This document shows, piece by piece, positions 1 through 9,299 of a stretch of DNA of 64,000 nt. Both the position numbers and the translations under genes were made by a program. The stretch's first letter is position 1; every line of letters begins with the position of its first letter. The notes beneath the pieces were generated by a model that had not been told where the DNA came from, did not search any database, and was given only the letters and a program-made list of their open reading frames with translations. The stretch is from Clostridiaceae bacterium (GTDB lineage: Bacteria > Bacillota > Clostridia > Lachnospirales > Lachnospiraceae): the NCBI GenBank assembly GCA_910575435.1, contig CAJTGI010000015.1:30215-94214 (forward strand), in the 5' to 3' direction.

Positions 1-480
1 CTCGTCCATGACGGAGATGGCCAATTTATTCTTGGGAATAGGCTTTTCCGTTGGCTTGGAAGAATTTGTCGGCTTCTTCGTAGGCGTTGTGGGCTTCTTG
101 GTTGCCTGCGGCTTTTTTGTCGCTTTCTTCTTGACAGGCTTCTTTTTTACTGTTACCTTGCATTTGTAGGTTCCCTTGTACGTGCCAGACCGCACCTTGA
201 TGGTAATGGTGGTCTTTCCGGCCTTCTTTGCTGTCACTTTGAAGCCGGTGACTTTGCTGGCTTTTTTAGTTATTTTTACAGTTGCAACAGATTTCTTGCT
301 TACGCGCACGGTCACATACTTTTTCTTGATATCTCTAATCTTTTTTAGATTTGATTCTTTTTTCAAGGTCAAAGTAAATTTCTTGCCGGCCGTAATGGTC
401 TTCTTTGCCGCGCTAAGCGTGCTATTTGCGGAGGAAGCGATTGTTTTTAGGAAGCGCGTACCATAAAAAGGGGCATGGTG
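1..480 (-). pseudogene. 5'-truncated surface protein (Big_2-like C-terminal part), runs off left edge
   Basis: The minus-strand frame is open from the window edge to about position 480, where an in-frame TAA (481-483) precedes it, with no ATG, GTG or TTG start in between. The encoded segment begins HAPFYGTRFLKTIASSAN, continues as a lysine-rich Big_2-like beta domain (ITAGKKFTLTL, AGKTTITIKV), then a Lys/Pro/Thr linker (KKPTTPTKKPT) typical of cell-wall or stalk segments. The 5' end of the gene is therefore missing, and the break lies just beside the integrase at 661. I infer that insertion or deletion linked to that recombinase removed the front of the gene. The 3' end is outside the window. 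Confidence 0.6.
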
Positions 481-660
481 TTACATTTTCTGTTATTTTC
501 TTTTAGAAAGTGGCTATGGCTGACGCGATATCCTGGAAGGAAATGGATGGCTATTGTCAGGTTTGTTAAGAAAATCTTGTTTGGTTGGACTGGTGTTATT
601 GTAAGTGTTATTTTGCAGAATATGCAGGAACGATTTGGAGTAATTTGGAGGAAAATATGT

Positions 661-1896
661 ATGGGAAAAAATAAGAAAAGATATGATGGCAATCATGTGC
701 TTTTGCGCCTGAATGAGTACCAGAGGAAAGATGGAATGTATTTGTATAAGTACAGGGACGAGATGGGGGAGATGAGGATCGCGTACAGCAAGGTTCTGAC
801 GGAATTGAGAGAGAAGGAAAAGAGAATTAACAGGGATTTGGAGGATGGCATCTTGACGGGGAGGAGGAATGCCGTCACTGTGAATGACATGTTTCGGATT
901 TATATGCGGGGCAAGACGGAACTAAAGGAGAAGACTCGCATCAATTATGAATATCTATTTGGAAAATATGTCAGCGGGAAAGTGGGAAAGGAAAAGATTG
1001 GGGAGGTGAAATATTCCCAGGTGAAGCAATTCTATATTTACATGGTAAGGGAAATGGGATTCAAACTGAGCAGTCTGGAAATCATACACACGATCCTTCA
1101 TTCCGTATTTACCCTTGCGGTGCGGGATGATTATATCAGGAAGAATCCTACGGAGGGAGTGCTGACGGAACTGAAAAAGGATTATAAATGGCACAGGCCG
1201 AAGAGGCATGGGCTGACGGAGGAGGAGCAGCGCGCCTTTCTTTCCTATGTATCGGGGAGCGAGAGATATCGGGGCTGGCTTCCTCTTTTTGTCTTGCTGC
1301 TGGGTACGGGATGCAGGATTGGGGAAATGATTGGGCTTACATGGCGGGATTGCGATTTTGAGAAAAATCTAATTGATATTAATCACAGTACGTCTTACCA
1401 TAGAAAGAAGAATCAAAAGTTTGCATTTTCCATCGGAAGCCCCAAGTCGGAGGCGGCGAGAAGGAAGATTCCCATGCTTGGGGCAGTACGGCGCACCCTT
1501 TTGGAATTGCGGGAGGAACAGTTGCGCAAGTCGGCTGGTGAGTTGGAAATTGATGGGTATACGGGATTTGTTTTGCGAAATAGAAATGGCTCGCTGTATA
1601 ATCCCAGCTGCGTCAATAGAACCATTAATCGCATTGTCAAAGCGCATAATCGGGAGGAGGTGGATCGTGCAGAAAAGGAGGGCGGGGAACCGTTGCTGCT
1701 CCCGCGCTTTAGCGCCCATAGCCTTCGCCATACCTTCTGCTGCCGCCTCTGCGAGAATGAGACCAACATTAAGGTGATTCAGGAGATCATGGGGCACAGC
1801 GATATTGCCACGACGATGAATATTTACGCGGAGGTTGCTGAGAGGAAGAAACAGGAGGTGTTTTGCCAGCTGGATGGAAAGATTCCGTTGCTTTAG
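661..1896 (+). CDS. Tyrosine recombinase, Tn916-Int type
   Basis: 411-residue site-specific recombinase. The N-terminal region (KYRDEMGEMRIAYS, about 20-45) resembles the arm-binding domain of Tn916-family integrases, followed by a SAM-like core-binding domain. The catalytic domain has Arg219 in TGCRIGEM, His353/Arg356 in HSLRHTF, His379 in MGHSDIATT and nucleophile Tyr389 in MNIYAEV, so all the key residues are present. I chose ATG 661 because GGAGGA lies 8 bases upstream; the frame is open back to 475, but that stretch has no integrase similarity. No excisionase or relaxase gene lies beside it, so it appears to be an orphan left by an older element. Confidence 0.9.
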   Translation: MGKNKKRYDGNHVLLRLNEYQRKDGMYLYKYRDEMGEMRIAYSKVLTELREKEKRINRDLEDGILTGRRNAVTVNDMFRIYMRGKTELKEKTRINYEYLFGKYVSGKVGKEKIGEVKYSQVKQFYIYMVREMGFKLSSLEIIHTILHSVFTLAVRDDYIRKNPTEGVLTELKKDYKWHRPKRHGLTEEEQRAFLSYVSGSERYRGWLPLFVLLLGTGCRIGEMIGLTWRDCDFEKNLIDINHSTSYHRKKNQKFAFSIGSPKSEAARRKIPMLGAVRRTLLELREEQLRKSAGELEIDGYTGFVLRNRNGSLYNPSCVNRTINRIVKAHNREEVDRAEKEGGEPLLLPRFSAHSLRHTFCCRLCENETNIKVIQEIMGHSDIATTMNIYAEVAERKKQEVFCQLDGKIPLL

Positions 1897-2057
1897 GTTT
1901 AGTCATTGCATGGAAGAATCTATAGAAAATGATTGCAAATATGAAGGTATGAAATGGATTTGAGCAGATAGATGTTAAAGTGATGAGTAGGGGTCTTTTT
2001 TAGTCTTTCATTGTATTTTATATTATATATTTTATAACATATAATACAAAATAAAAC

Positions 2058-2086
2058 TTGCGTAATAATAAATAGTATAGTATAAT
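2058..2086 (+). promoter_or_regulatory. Sigma-A promoter for the Rpn-family gene
   Basis: TTGCGT (2058-2063), a 17-base spacer and a perfect TATAAT (2081-2086), 61 bases upstream of the next start codon. It sits in a very AT-rich 250-bp gap (1897-2146) that otherwise holds no gene. Confidence 0.65.
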
Positions 2087-2146
2087 GCATTAATAAACGT
2101 ATGTATGATGATAAAAAGGAAATGCTTAACATGGAAGGAGAACTAG

Positions 2147-3073
2147 ATGGCGCAAATTTTTGACGATATTTTTCGCACGCTGTGTGAAAAAAATTCTAAG
2201 CTTTTGATACCTTTGATTAATGAGGTATTCCATAGGGATTATAAGATGACGGAGAAGATAGAGTTGTGGGCGGGGGAGCACCATGTGCTGTCTGGAAACC
2301 AGGAGAAATTGGATAAGAGAATTACGGATTCCATGATTCACATTGGTGATAACTTGTATCATCTGGAATGCCAGAGCAATCCTGATGGCTCCATGGTTCT
2401 AAGGATGGTGGAGTATGATTTTCACATTGCCCTGGAAAATGCCATAGAAGTGGAGAAGGGGTATGAAATGCGATTTCCGGAATCTGCTGTTCTATATTTG
2501 CGGCACAATGAGGATACGCCGGATGAAATTCAGATGACGGTTATCTTCCCGCAGGATCAGAGCGTGACATACCGAGTTCCCGTGGTCAAAACCCAGCAGT
2601 ATTCAGATGAAGACATTGTCGGAAAGCAATTGTATTTTCTTATTCCATATTATATACTAAGATATGAGCATGTCGGCGGGGAAGAATGCATGTCGGAGAT
2701 TACCCGAGAGTATCAGAATTTATATGAGGGCATGATAGATGCTAGAGAAGCCGGAATGCTAAATGAATATGATATGTCAAACATTTTGGACTTCGCTAGG
2801 CGGTTGGTGGAGTACGTTTTTGATGGGAATCAGAAAATGAAGAGTGAGGTGAGTGCTGTTATGGGAGGAGAAGTGTTAGAGACTTATGCGGACCGAATGA
2901 TAGCCAAAGGAATAGAAAAAGGAATGGAAAAAGGAATGGAAAAAGGCTCTATGCAAATGATGATTAAATTGAGCAGGGAGTTCGGGGTGCCGGAGGAGAA
3001 GTTGGTTGAGAGATTGATGGAGGAGTTTGCCATGGATCGGGAAGAGGCAGAGAAGGCATGTGCAGAAATATAA
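2147..3073 (+). CDS. Rpn family nuclease / PD-(D/E)XK transposase-like protein
   Basis: 308 residues. The N-terminus (DDIFRTLCEKNSKLLIPLIN) and the core block HIGDNLYHLECQSN match the Rpn/YhgA-like family, whose PD-(D/E)XK fold is linked to recombination-promoting DNA cleavage; the E-x-Q of LECQSN is the usual active-site strand. Near residues 250-265 is a GMEKGMEKG-type repeat, common in clostridial members and prone to length change. The start has GGAGAA upstream (AAGGAGAACTAG). Lachnospiraceae genomes carry many copies of this family, often beside mobile or defence genes, as here (integrase before, restriction system after). The substrate is unknown. Confidence 0.8.
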   Translation: MAQIFDDIFRTLCEKNSKLLIPLINEVFHRDYKMTEKIELWAGEHHVLSGNQEKLDKRITDSMIHIGDNLYHLECQSNPDGSMVLRMVEYDFHIALENAIEVEKGYEMRFPESAVLYLRHNEDTPDEIQMTVIFPQDQSVTYRVPVVKTQQYSDEDIVGKQLYFLIPYYILRYEHVGGEECMSEITREYQNLYEGMIDAREAGMLNEYDMSNILDFARRLVEYVFDGNQKMKSEVSAVMGGEVLETYADRMIAKGIEKGMEKGMEKGSMQMMIKLSREFGVPEEKLVERLMEEFAMDREEAEKACAEI

Positions 3074-3197
3074 AGGGTTACTTTTCACGCCCACGCATTA
3101 TAAGAGAGCAAGGCTGGTGTGCCTTTTGCAGGTTGCTTGAAAAGTTATAGGTCTTATGGCATACTGAGGATAGATGATTTGTGGAAGGAGATTTAAG

Positions 3198-4373
3198 ATG
3201 AAGTTCACGCACATTGATTGCTTTAGCGGACCAGGTGGAATATGTACTGGATTGCATGCAGCTGGATTTGATACGAAGGTTGCGATCGAACATATAAAGA
3301 GTTGTGTTGATACATATTCTAAAAATCATCCGCAAGTGCATGTCATCCATTCGGATATAAGAGACGTGACTGAGGCGGAGATTCTTCCGCACGTTCCTGA
3401 AGAGGGAATTGATGTGGTTACATCGGGGATGCCGTGTGAGACATTTTCAACAGCAGGAAATACCTCGAGATCTTTTTATGATGACAGGCAGTTTTTATTC
3501 AGAGAGGGAATCCGAATTGCCCAAATGGTAAAGGCAAAGTTGATTCTTTTTGAAAATGTGCCGGCAATCACCACTAAGACCGTCTCTAAAAAGTCCAAAA
3601 AACTGATAGTTGATGTTTTAAAAAAAGAATTGAAGCAGGCGGGATATGGAAATTATTTAGAGGTTGTACTGAATGCTACGCAATTTGGGGTTCCCCAGCG
3701 AAGAAATAGATTCTTTATTCTCGCATCAAAAGATCCTAAATGGGTGCTTGATTACCCTAAGCCGGCATGTGATCGGGAAATTCCTGTCGAGGAGGCATTA
3801 GCGGGACTGCCGAATGTCATTGCCAATAGCGGGGAAGAGGCAACGGAGTATACTTCTGATGAATCAGAGTATACAAGTCTACTCAAGGATGATGCATTTT
3901 GGCGCAGGGAAGAGTTTGATAGTAGCAAAATCACATATCACATGCCCATGAGGCATAGGGCGTGTACTTTGGAACGGTTTGGGCTGTTGCAACAGGGAGA
4001 AAGTCTGAAAGATTTATTTGAGAAATATACGGGAGAGGAAAGGGAAAGGTTGCAGGAGAAACGGGTTCTTCCAAAAAAAATGTTTATTAAGAGAAATTAT
4101 AGATTGAAGTTGGACGAGCCTTCGCCTACTGTTACAAGCCATTGTCTTGATGAATTTGTGCATCCGATTTATCATAGGGCATTGACGGTGAGAGAATGTG
4201 CAAGGCTGCAGTCTTTTCCGGATTCCTATGACTTTTGCGGAGGGCCATACATTATTCCCCATATTGAGAAGACGATTCAAGACAAGTATGAGCAGATTGG
4301 GGATGCTGTTCCGCCGCTGATTGCCTATGCTTGGGGAAAGGAAATAAAAAAAATAATTGAGGAGAATGAATAA
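3198..4373 (+). CDS. DNA (cytosine-5) methyltransferase of a type II restriction system
   Basis: 391 residues with the C5-methyltransferase motif order: motif I DCFSGPGG, motif IV GMPCETFS with catalytic Cys, motif VI ENVP, motif VIII QFGVPQRRNR, a target-recognition region around PSPTVTSH, and motif X QIGDAVPP near the C-terminus. It transfers a methyl group from SAM to cytosine C5 and so protects host DNA from the endonuclease that follows. ATG 3198 is preferred over the upstream in-frame ATG at 3174 because GGAAGGAGA sits just before it. The stop codon shares one base with the start of the endonuclease gene (TAATG), so the pair is translationally coupled. Confidence 0.95.
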   Translation: MKFTHIDCFSGPGGICTGLHAAGFDTKVAIEHIKSCVDTYSKNHPQVHVIHSDIRDVTEAEILPHVPEEGIDVVTSGMPCETFSTAGNTSRSFYDDRQFLFREGIRIAQMVKAKLILFENVPAITTKTVSKKSKKLIVDVLKKELKQAGYGNYLEVVLNATQFGVPQRRNRFFILASKDPKWVLDYPKPACDREIPVEEALAGLPNVIANSGEEATEYTSDESEYTSLLKDDAFWRREEFDSSKITYHMPMRHRACTLERFGLLQQGESLKDLFEKYTGEERERLQEKRVLPKKMFIKRNYRLKLDEPSPTVTSHCLDEFVHPIYHRALTVRECARLQSFPDSYDFCGGPYIIPHIEKTIQDKYEQIGDAVPPLIAYAWGKEIKKIIEENE

Positions 4374-5263
4374 TGGAGCGGGAATACAAGGAATTTTGCT
4401 CAAAGATTTATGAGACAATATATCAGACGGAGCATTTGAGTGCGGAGTGCGAGTTGCTGGCTATTTCTAGGAATGGGAAAATTCCTAAAAGCAAGTTGAA
4501 AGATTTGGATGCGCAAGTTCAAAAGGAGGCGATCAAGCAGACAACGATGGAGGCAATGCGTCAGTATCCCGAAGTTGAGGCGGCTTTGATTTGGAAAGCA
4601 GTCTATGAGATTCACGTGCATAGAAAGAGCGGAGTAGACGATGCGGATACGATTGCCAGGGTGATTAGTGCGGATCAGAGTTGGAAAAAATCCAGCGGAC
4701 ATGCTTTTGAGGAGATGATTAAGTTTCTAGGATTGCTTGCTTTGAATGATTCCCATATAGAGATTATATTGCAGAGAGATTTAAGTGCTTTGATCAAAGC
4801 CGGGGAAATCGACAATGAGCCAAGAGATATTAGTTGGCTGAAAGAGCAAATAAACGCAAGCATTTTTGACTTGTATGCAATCGTGCATGTGAAAGAGAAA
4901 AAGTATTGTTTTGGCTGCATTCAAAGCAAAACGAGTATTCGCGACAGGGTGACTAGGGACAGGGAACCTTCGATGCAGGCCATGCAGTCGTTCTTTTGGA
5001 GTACGATTATTGTCTTGGATGGAGACTTTTTGAAAAATGGAAAGTTCGTTTCCATGGTTAATGGTGGCACGGCGGAGCATGAAACTAATGGCTGGCATGG
5101 AATGTATGTGTTTTCTGATAAATATCAACAGGGCAGAATTTATGCGACTGATTTGGATTTTAAGAATTTTAAAGAACATGCACTGAGAGCGGCCGAATAC
5201 TGGTTGACGCAAAGGCAGTGGTTTAACGATCGTTGGCGGGCGGATGAAGATGCAGTACACTAG
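4373..5263 (+). CDS. Type II restriction endonuclease, BsaWI family
   Basis: 296 residues. It has the blocks I associate with BsaWI: SWKKSSGHAFEEMIKFLG, EPRDISWLKEQI, FGCIQSKTSIRDRVTRDREP, FFWSTI and NGWHGMYVF. FDLYAIV followed by CIQSKTS supplies the Asp and Gln/Lys of a PD-(D/E)XK active site. BsaWI itself cuts W^CCGGW; that the same site is recognised here is an inference from family similarity. The gene starts within the methyltransferase stop (TAATG), giving a two-gene restriction-modification operon. It is not followed by a specificity subunit or control protein. Confidence 0.88.
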   Translation: MEREYKEFCSKIYETIYQTEHLSAECELLAISRNGKIPKSKLKDLDAQVQKEAIKQTTMEAMRQYPEVEAALIWKAVYEIHVHRKSGVDDADTIARVISADQSWKKSSGHAFEEMIKFLGLLALNDSHIEIILQRDLSALIKAGEIDNEPRDISWLKEQINASIFDLYAIVHVKEKKYCFGCIQSKTSIRDRVTRDREPSMQAMQSFFWSTIIVLDGDFLKNGKFVSMVNGGTAEHETNGWHGMYVFSDKYQQGRIYATDLDFKNFKEHALRAAEYWLTQRQWFNDRWRADEDAVH

Positions 5264-5358
5264 TGTATGAGGATGTAATTGGCTTGCGTGGTGGCATGGT
5301 TTATCATGAACAGTGACAAGTCATTTGCCTTTACAGATAAAGAAGAAGGAGGCGTAAC

Positions 5359-6123
5359 ATGGATTACGGTTTGATTGGAGAGAAACTGGGACATAGTTAT
5401 TCTAAGGATATACACGAGATGCTGGCGGATTACCGCTATGATCTGTGTCCTTTGTCAAGAGAGGAATTCAAGGACTTTATGGAAAAGAGAGATTTTCGTG
5501 CCATCAATGTGACCATTCCCTACAAGCAGGATGTGATTCCCTACCTGGATAGCATGGATGACAATGCCAGAGCCATTGGGGCGGTGAATACCATTGTCAA
5601 TAAAGGCGGGAAGCTGGAAGGGCACAATACGGATTTCTCTGGCTTTCTGTATATGCTGCGCAAGCATGGCATTCAGGTCAGCGGGAAGAAATGCGTGGTT
5701 CTGGGGGATGGCGGCGCATCCAAGGCAGTGGTGGCGGTGCTGGAGAAGATGGGGGCCGGTGAAATTATCATTGTGGATATTGTAGAGACTGCTTCTGCCA
5801 TCACCTATGAGGAGTGCTTTGAAAAACATACGGATGCTCAGTTCATTGCCAATACCAGTCCGGTGGGAATGTATCCCAAATGCGATGCCAGCCCGGTGGA
5901 TTTGAAAAAATTCCCCCAGTGCGAGGCGGTGGCAGATGTGATTTACAACCCTCTGGAAACCAAGTTGGTGGCCCAGGCCAGGGAACTGGGGATGACCGGG
6001 GTAAATGGTTTGGAGATGCTTGTGGCCCAGGCACTGTATGCGGTGGAGTTTTTCCTGGACACCACATTGGAGGAGGAAAAGATTGATCAGGTATACAAAA
6101 AGATTTATGAGGATAAGTTATGA
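5359..6123 (+). CDS. aroE: Shikimate dehydrogenase
   Basis: 254 residues. It reduces 3-dehydroshikimate to shikimate with NADPH. The substrate-binding end GLIGEKLGHSYS, the catalytic Lys segment NVTIPYK, AVNTIV, HNTDFSGF with the catalytic Asp, and a Rossmann loop VLGDGGASKAV are all present, as is NTSPVGMYP. A strong GAAGGAGG precedes the ATG. The next gene, six bases on, is aroA, which acts two steps later in the same pathway, so these form an operon. Confidence 0.96.
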   Translation: MDYGLIGEKLGHSYSKDIHEMLADYRYDLCPLSREEFKDFMEKRDFRAINVTIPYKQDVIPYLDSMDDNARAIGAVNTIVNKGGKLEGHNTDFSGFLYMLRKHGIQVSGKKCVVLGDGGASKAVVAVLEKMGAGEIIIVDIVETASAITYEECFEKHTDAQFIANTSPVGMYPKCDASPVDLKKFPQCEAVADVIYNPLETKLVAQARELGMTGVNGLEMLVAQALYAVEFFLDTTLEEEKIDQVYKKIYEDKL

Positions 6124-6129
6124 AAGGAA

Positions 6130-7452
6130 ATGGGGCAGGAGATGGATTATGAGGTAAGACCTGTGAATGGGCCCCTTCATATAGACGTGGAGGTGCCCGG
6201 TTCTAAAAGTATTACCAACCGGGCGTTGCTCATGGCTGCCATGGCAGAGGGGGAGTCTGTGCTGGAGGGGGTGCTTTCCAGCGATGACTCGGCATGCTTT
6301 TTGCAGGCGTTGCGGGATTTGGGATTTGACGTGGCGCAGGAAGAGGATGGCAAGCGGGTGACGATTCAGGGGCAGCAGGGCAGGATTCCCAAGGAACAGG
6401 CAGAGATTTTCGTGGGCAGCGCGGGGACGGCGGCCAGATTCCTCACTGCGTTTCTTGCCATGAATCCGGGGGCATACCGGGTCAATGCCACGGAGCAGAT
6501 GAAGAAGCGGCCCATGGGGGAACTTCTTCATGCCTTGCGGCAGCTGGGGGCGGAAATCACATGTCTGGAGGAAGAGGATACCTTCCCACTGGTCATTCGA
6601 GGAATCGGGGAGGAGATTGGGCGAGGGGCCGTTTCCTTGAATATTGACAGGAGCAGCCAGTTTCTGAGCGCCCTCTTGATGGTGGCTCCCCTGCGTTTTG
6701 GAGAGTTGGAGATTACCCTTACGGGAATCAGGGAGGCCCGGTCTTACGTGGAGATGTCGGAGCAGATGATGGTGCAGTTTGGGCATCCGGGCGTGGAGCA
6801 GTTGTCGGGGAATGTCTATCGGGTGTCTCGGGGGTGCTACCAAGGCAGGCATTATCAGATTGAGCCGGATGTGTCGGCGGCGTGTTATTTCTATGCGATG
6901 GCAGCAGTGACGGGGGGCAGTGCCGTGGTGCGCAGGATGCGCCGGGATTCCCTGCAGGGGGACATGCGCTTTTTATATATTTTGGAAAAAATGGGATGCG
7001 AACTGCAATGGGAGCCATTGGGAGATGAAGGGGAACAGCTGCGGCTGGTGGCTCCGCCTGTGGGAAGCTTGAAGGGATTTGAGGAGTCCTTTAGCGACTT
7101 TTCGGACCAGACGCTGACGGCGGCGGCGATTGCCCCATTTGCCGATTCGCCGGTGACGATCAAGGGAATCGGACATATCCGGGGACAGGAGTCGGATCGG
7201 ATTCATGTGATTGCTTCTCAGCTGCAGCGTATGGGAATTAAGTGTCAGGAGCGGGAGGACAGCCTTTCAATCTTGCCGGGGCAGCCAAAGGGAATCAGGG
7301 TGGATACTTTTGATGACCACCGGGTGGCCATGTCCTTTGCCGTGACAGGGCTGCGTGCTGAAAATATGATTATCGGGGATTGGGAGTGCTGCAGGAAGAC
7401 GTTTCCGGAGTATTTTCAGATATTGGATCGGATATTGGGAAAAGGAAAATAA
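6130..7452 (+). CDS. aroA: 3-phosphoshikimate 1-carboxyvinyltransferase (EPSP synthase)
   Basis: 440 residues. It joins shikimate-3-phosphate and phosphoenolpyruvate to give EPSP. Motifs seen: PGSKSITNRALLMAAMAEG, NAGT-type loop VGSAGTAARFLTAF, RPMGELL, the SSQFLSALLM block, SDQTLTAAAIAPFA, RGQESDRI and FDDHRVAMSFAV. An in-frame ATG at 6142 with a closer GGCAGGAG is an alternative start four residues in. It directly follows aroE, and argS lies 77 bases downstream. Confidence 0.96.
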   Translation: MGQEMDYEVRPVNGPLHIDVEVPGSKSITNRALLMAAMAEGESVLEGVLSSDDSACFLQALRDLGFDVAQEEDGKRVTIQGQQGRIPKEQAEIFVGSAGTAARFLTAFLAMNPGAYRVNATEQMKKRPMGELLHALRQLGAEITCLEEEDTFPLVIRGIGEEIGRGAVSLNIDRSSQFLSALLMVAPLRFGELEITLTGIREARSYVEMSEQMMVQFGHPGVEQLSGNVYRVSRGCYQGRHYQIEPDVSAACYFYAMAAVTGGSAVVRRMRRDSLQGDMRFLYILEKMGCELQWEPLGDEGEQLRLVAPPVGSLKGFEESFSDFSDQTLTAAAIAPFADSPVTIKGIGHIRGQESDRIHVIASQLQRMGIKCQEREDSLSILPGQPKGIRVDTFDDHRVAMSFAVTGLRAENMIIGDWECCRKTFPEYFQILDRILGKGK

Positions 7453-7528
7453 TGATAGATCAAAGAGAAAAAATGTGCCGGTGACGTGGATTGTTCATGT
7501 TGCAGGACATGGAAAGGCATGGATATTT

Positions 7529-9295
7529 ATGAAACGATTAATGGAATTATTGCAGGAGGAATTGTGCGCTGCCTTTGAGAAGGCGGGGTACGATGGAAAA
7601 TATGGGAAGGTGGCTTTGTCTAATAGGCCGGACTTATGCCAGTATCAGTGCAATGGCGCTCTGGCGGCGGCCAAGGAGTACCATAAAGCGCCGATTCAGA
7701 TGGCGGAGGAAGTGGTGGATATATTGAAAGACAGCCACACCTTCCGAGAGATTTCTGCCCAGAAGCCGGGTTTTATCAATATGGTGGTGGCAGATGATTT
7801 TTTGGCGGATTATGCCAATGCTATGGCGGCTGACGAGAGGTTCGGCTGCGAGGAAGCGGGAGAGAAGGAGACGATCGTTATTGACTATGGCGGCGCCAAT
7901 GTGGCGAAGCCGCTGCACGTGGGTCATCTGCGCTCTGCGGTAATCGGGGAGAGCATTAAGAGAACGGCTCGGTATATGGGGCATAAAGTCATTGGCGATG
8001 TGCATCTGGGAGACTGGGGGCTGCAGATTGGACTGATTATTACGGAATTAAGGAGCCGCAAGCCGGAACTGGTTTATTTTGACGAGAATTATTCTGGGGA
8101 GTATCCGGAGGAACCTCCTTTTACGATGGCTGATCTGGAGGAAATATATCCCTATGCCAGCAAGTATTCCAAGGAGCATGAGGACTATAAGGAGGCGGCT
8201 CAGGCAGCCACGGCGGAACTCCAAGGGGGCAGAAGGGGCTACCTTGCCCTGTGGAAGCATATCAATAGGGTATCTGTGGAAGATTTAAAAGTCATTTATG
8301 ATAAATTGAATGTGGAATTTGACCTGTGGAAGGCAGAATCCGATGCCCAGCCCTATATTCCTGACATGGTGCAGGGGATGAAGGACGGGGGCTATGCCCA
8401 TATGGACCAGGGCGCGCTGGTGGTGGATGTGAAGGAGGAGACGGATACTAAGGAAATTCCTCCCTGCATGATTCTGAAATCTAATGGCGCGACGTTATAT
8501 AATACCACGGATTTGGCGACAATCGTGGAGCGGAAGAAATTATTTGATCCGAAACAGATTATTTATGTGGTGGACAAGCGGCAGGGGCTGTATTTCGAGC
8601 AGGTATTCCGCTGTGCTAAGAAGACGAAAATTATTGGGGAAGATGTGGATTTGACCTTCGTGGGATTTGGGACCATGAATGGGAAGGATGGAAAGCCTTT
8701 TAAGACTAGGGATGGGGGCGTGCTTCGCCTGGAGGCCCTGCTGGCGGAGGTGACGGAGGAAGTGGAGAAGAAGATGGCTGACCGGGAGATGGCGGAGGCT
8801 GCCAGAAAGGATGCGGCGGCAAAGGTGGCTCTGGCGGCAATCAAGTACGGCGACCTGAGTAACCAGCCTGCCAAAGATTATATTTTTGATTTGGAGCGGT
8901 TTACTTCCTTTGAGGGAAATACCGGGCCGTATATTCTGTATACCATTGTCCGCATCAAGTCTCTGCTGAATAAGGTGCGGGAGCAGGGGATAGCGGTGCC
9001 TGCGGGGGCGAAGATCCTGCCATTGGGGAATAAAACCCAGACGGATGTGATTCTGGCTCTGAGCAAGTGGAGCGATACGGTGGAGACGGCGTTTGCAGAG
9101 CAGGCGCCATACAAGATCTGTCAGTTTTTGTACGAGTTGTCAGATGCCTTTAACAAATTTTACCATGAGAATAAGATTGCGACCAATGAGGATGAATCTC
9201 TTCGGGCATCCCATATCAAGTTGAGCACACTGGTGGGCAAGGTGCTGGAGACGGCTATTGACCTGCTTGGCTTAGAGGCGCCGGATCAGATGTAA
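7529..9295 (+). CDS. argS: Arginyl-tRNA synthetase
   Basis: 588 residues, class I synthetase charging tRNA-Arg. N-terminal additional domain (LMELLQEELCAAFEKAGYD), HIGH-type motif PLHVGHLRSAVIGE with the preceding YGGANVAKP, the YNTTDLATI block, a KMSK-region equivalent GTMNGKDGKPFKTRDGG, and an all-alpha anticodon domain (FEGNTGPYILYTIVRI). The frame is open to 7475, but the family start corresponds to ATG 7529 (MKRLMELLQ), with GGAAAGG upstream. No T-box leader precedes it; only 76 bases separate it from aroA. Confidence 0.96.
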   Translation: MKRLMELLQEELCAAFEKAGYDGKYGKVALSNRPDLCQYQCNGALAAAKEYHKAPIQMAEEVVDILKDSHTFREISAQKPGFINMVVADDFLADYANAMAADERFGCEEAGEKETIVIDYGGANVAKPLHVGHLRSAVIGESIKRTARYMGHKVIGDVHLGDWGLQIGLIITELRSRKPELVYFDENYSGEYPEEPPFTMADLEEIYPYASKYSKEHEDYKEAAQAATAELQGGRRGYLALWKHINRVSVEDLKVIYDKLNVEFDLWKAESDAQPYIPDMVQGMKDGGYAHMDQGALVVDVKEETDTKEIPPCMILKSNGATLYNTTDLATIVERKKLFDPKQIIYVVDKRQGLYFEQVFRCAKKTKIIGEDVDLTFVGFGTMNGKDGKPFKTRDGGVLRLEALLAEVTEEVEKKMADREMAEAARKDAAAKVALAAIKYGDLSNQPAKDYIFDLERFTSFEGNTGPYILYTIVRIKSLLNKVREQGIAVPAGAKILPLGNKTQTDVILALSKWSDTVETAFAEQAPYKICQFLYELSDAFNKFYHENKIATNEDESLRASHIKLSTLVGKVLETAIDLLGLEAPDQM

Positions 9296-9299
9296 AAAA

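Noticed and set aside
475-660. N-terminal extension of the integrase frame
   Set aside because: It is hydrophobic and unrelated to integrases, and GGAGGA sits correctly before ATG 661.
473-5315. Direct repeat flanking the integrase-restriction block as attachment sites
   Set aside because: Only an eight-base match (GGCATGGT) near 473 and 5295 was found, which is expected by chance.
7453-7528. T-box riboswitch before argS
   Set aside because: The gap is only 76 bases and shows no T-box sequence or terminator.
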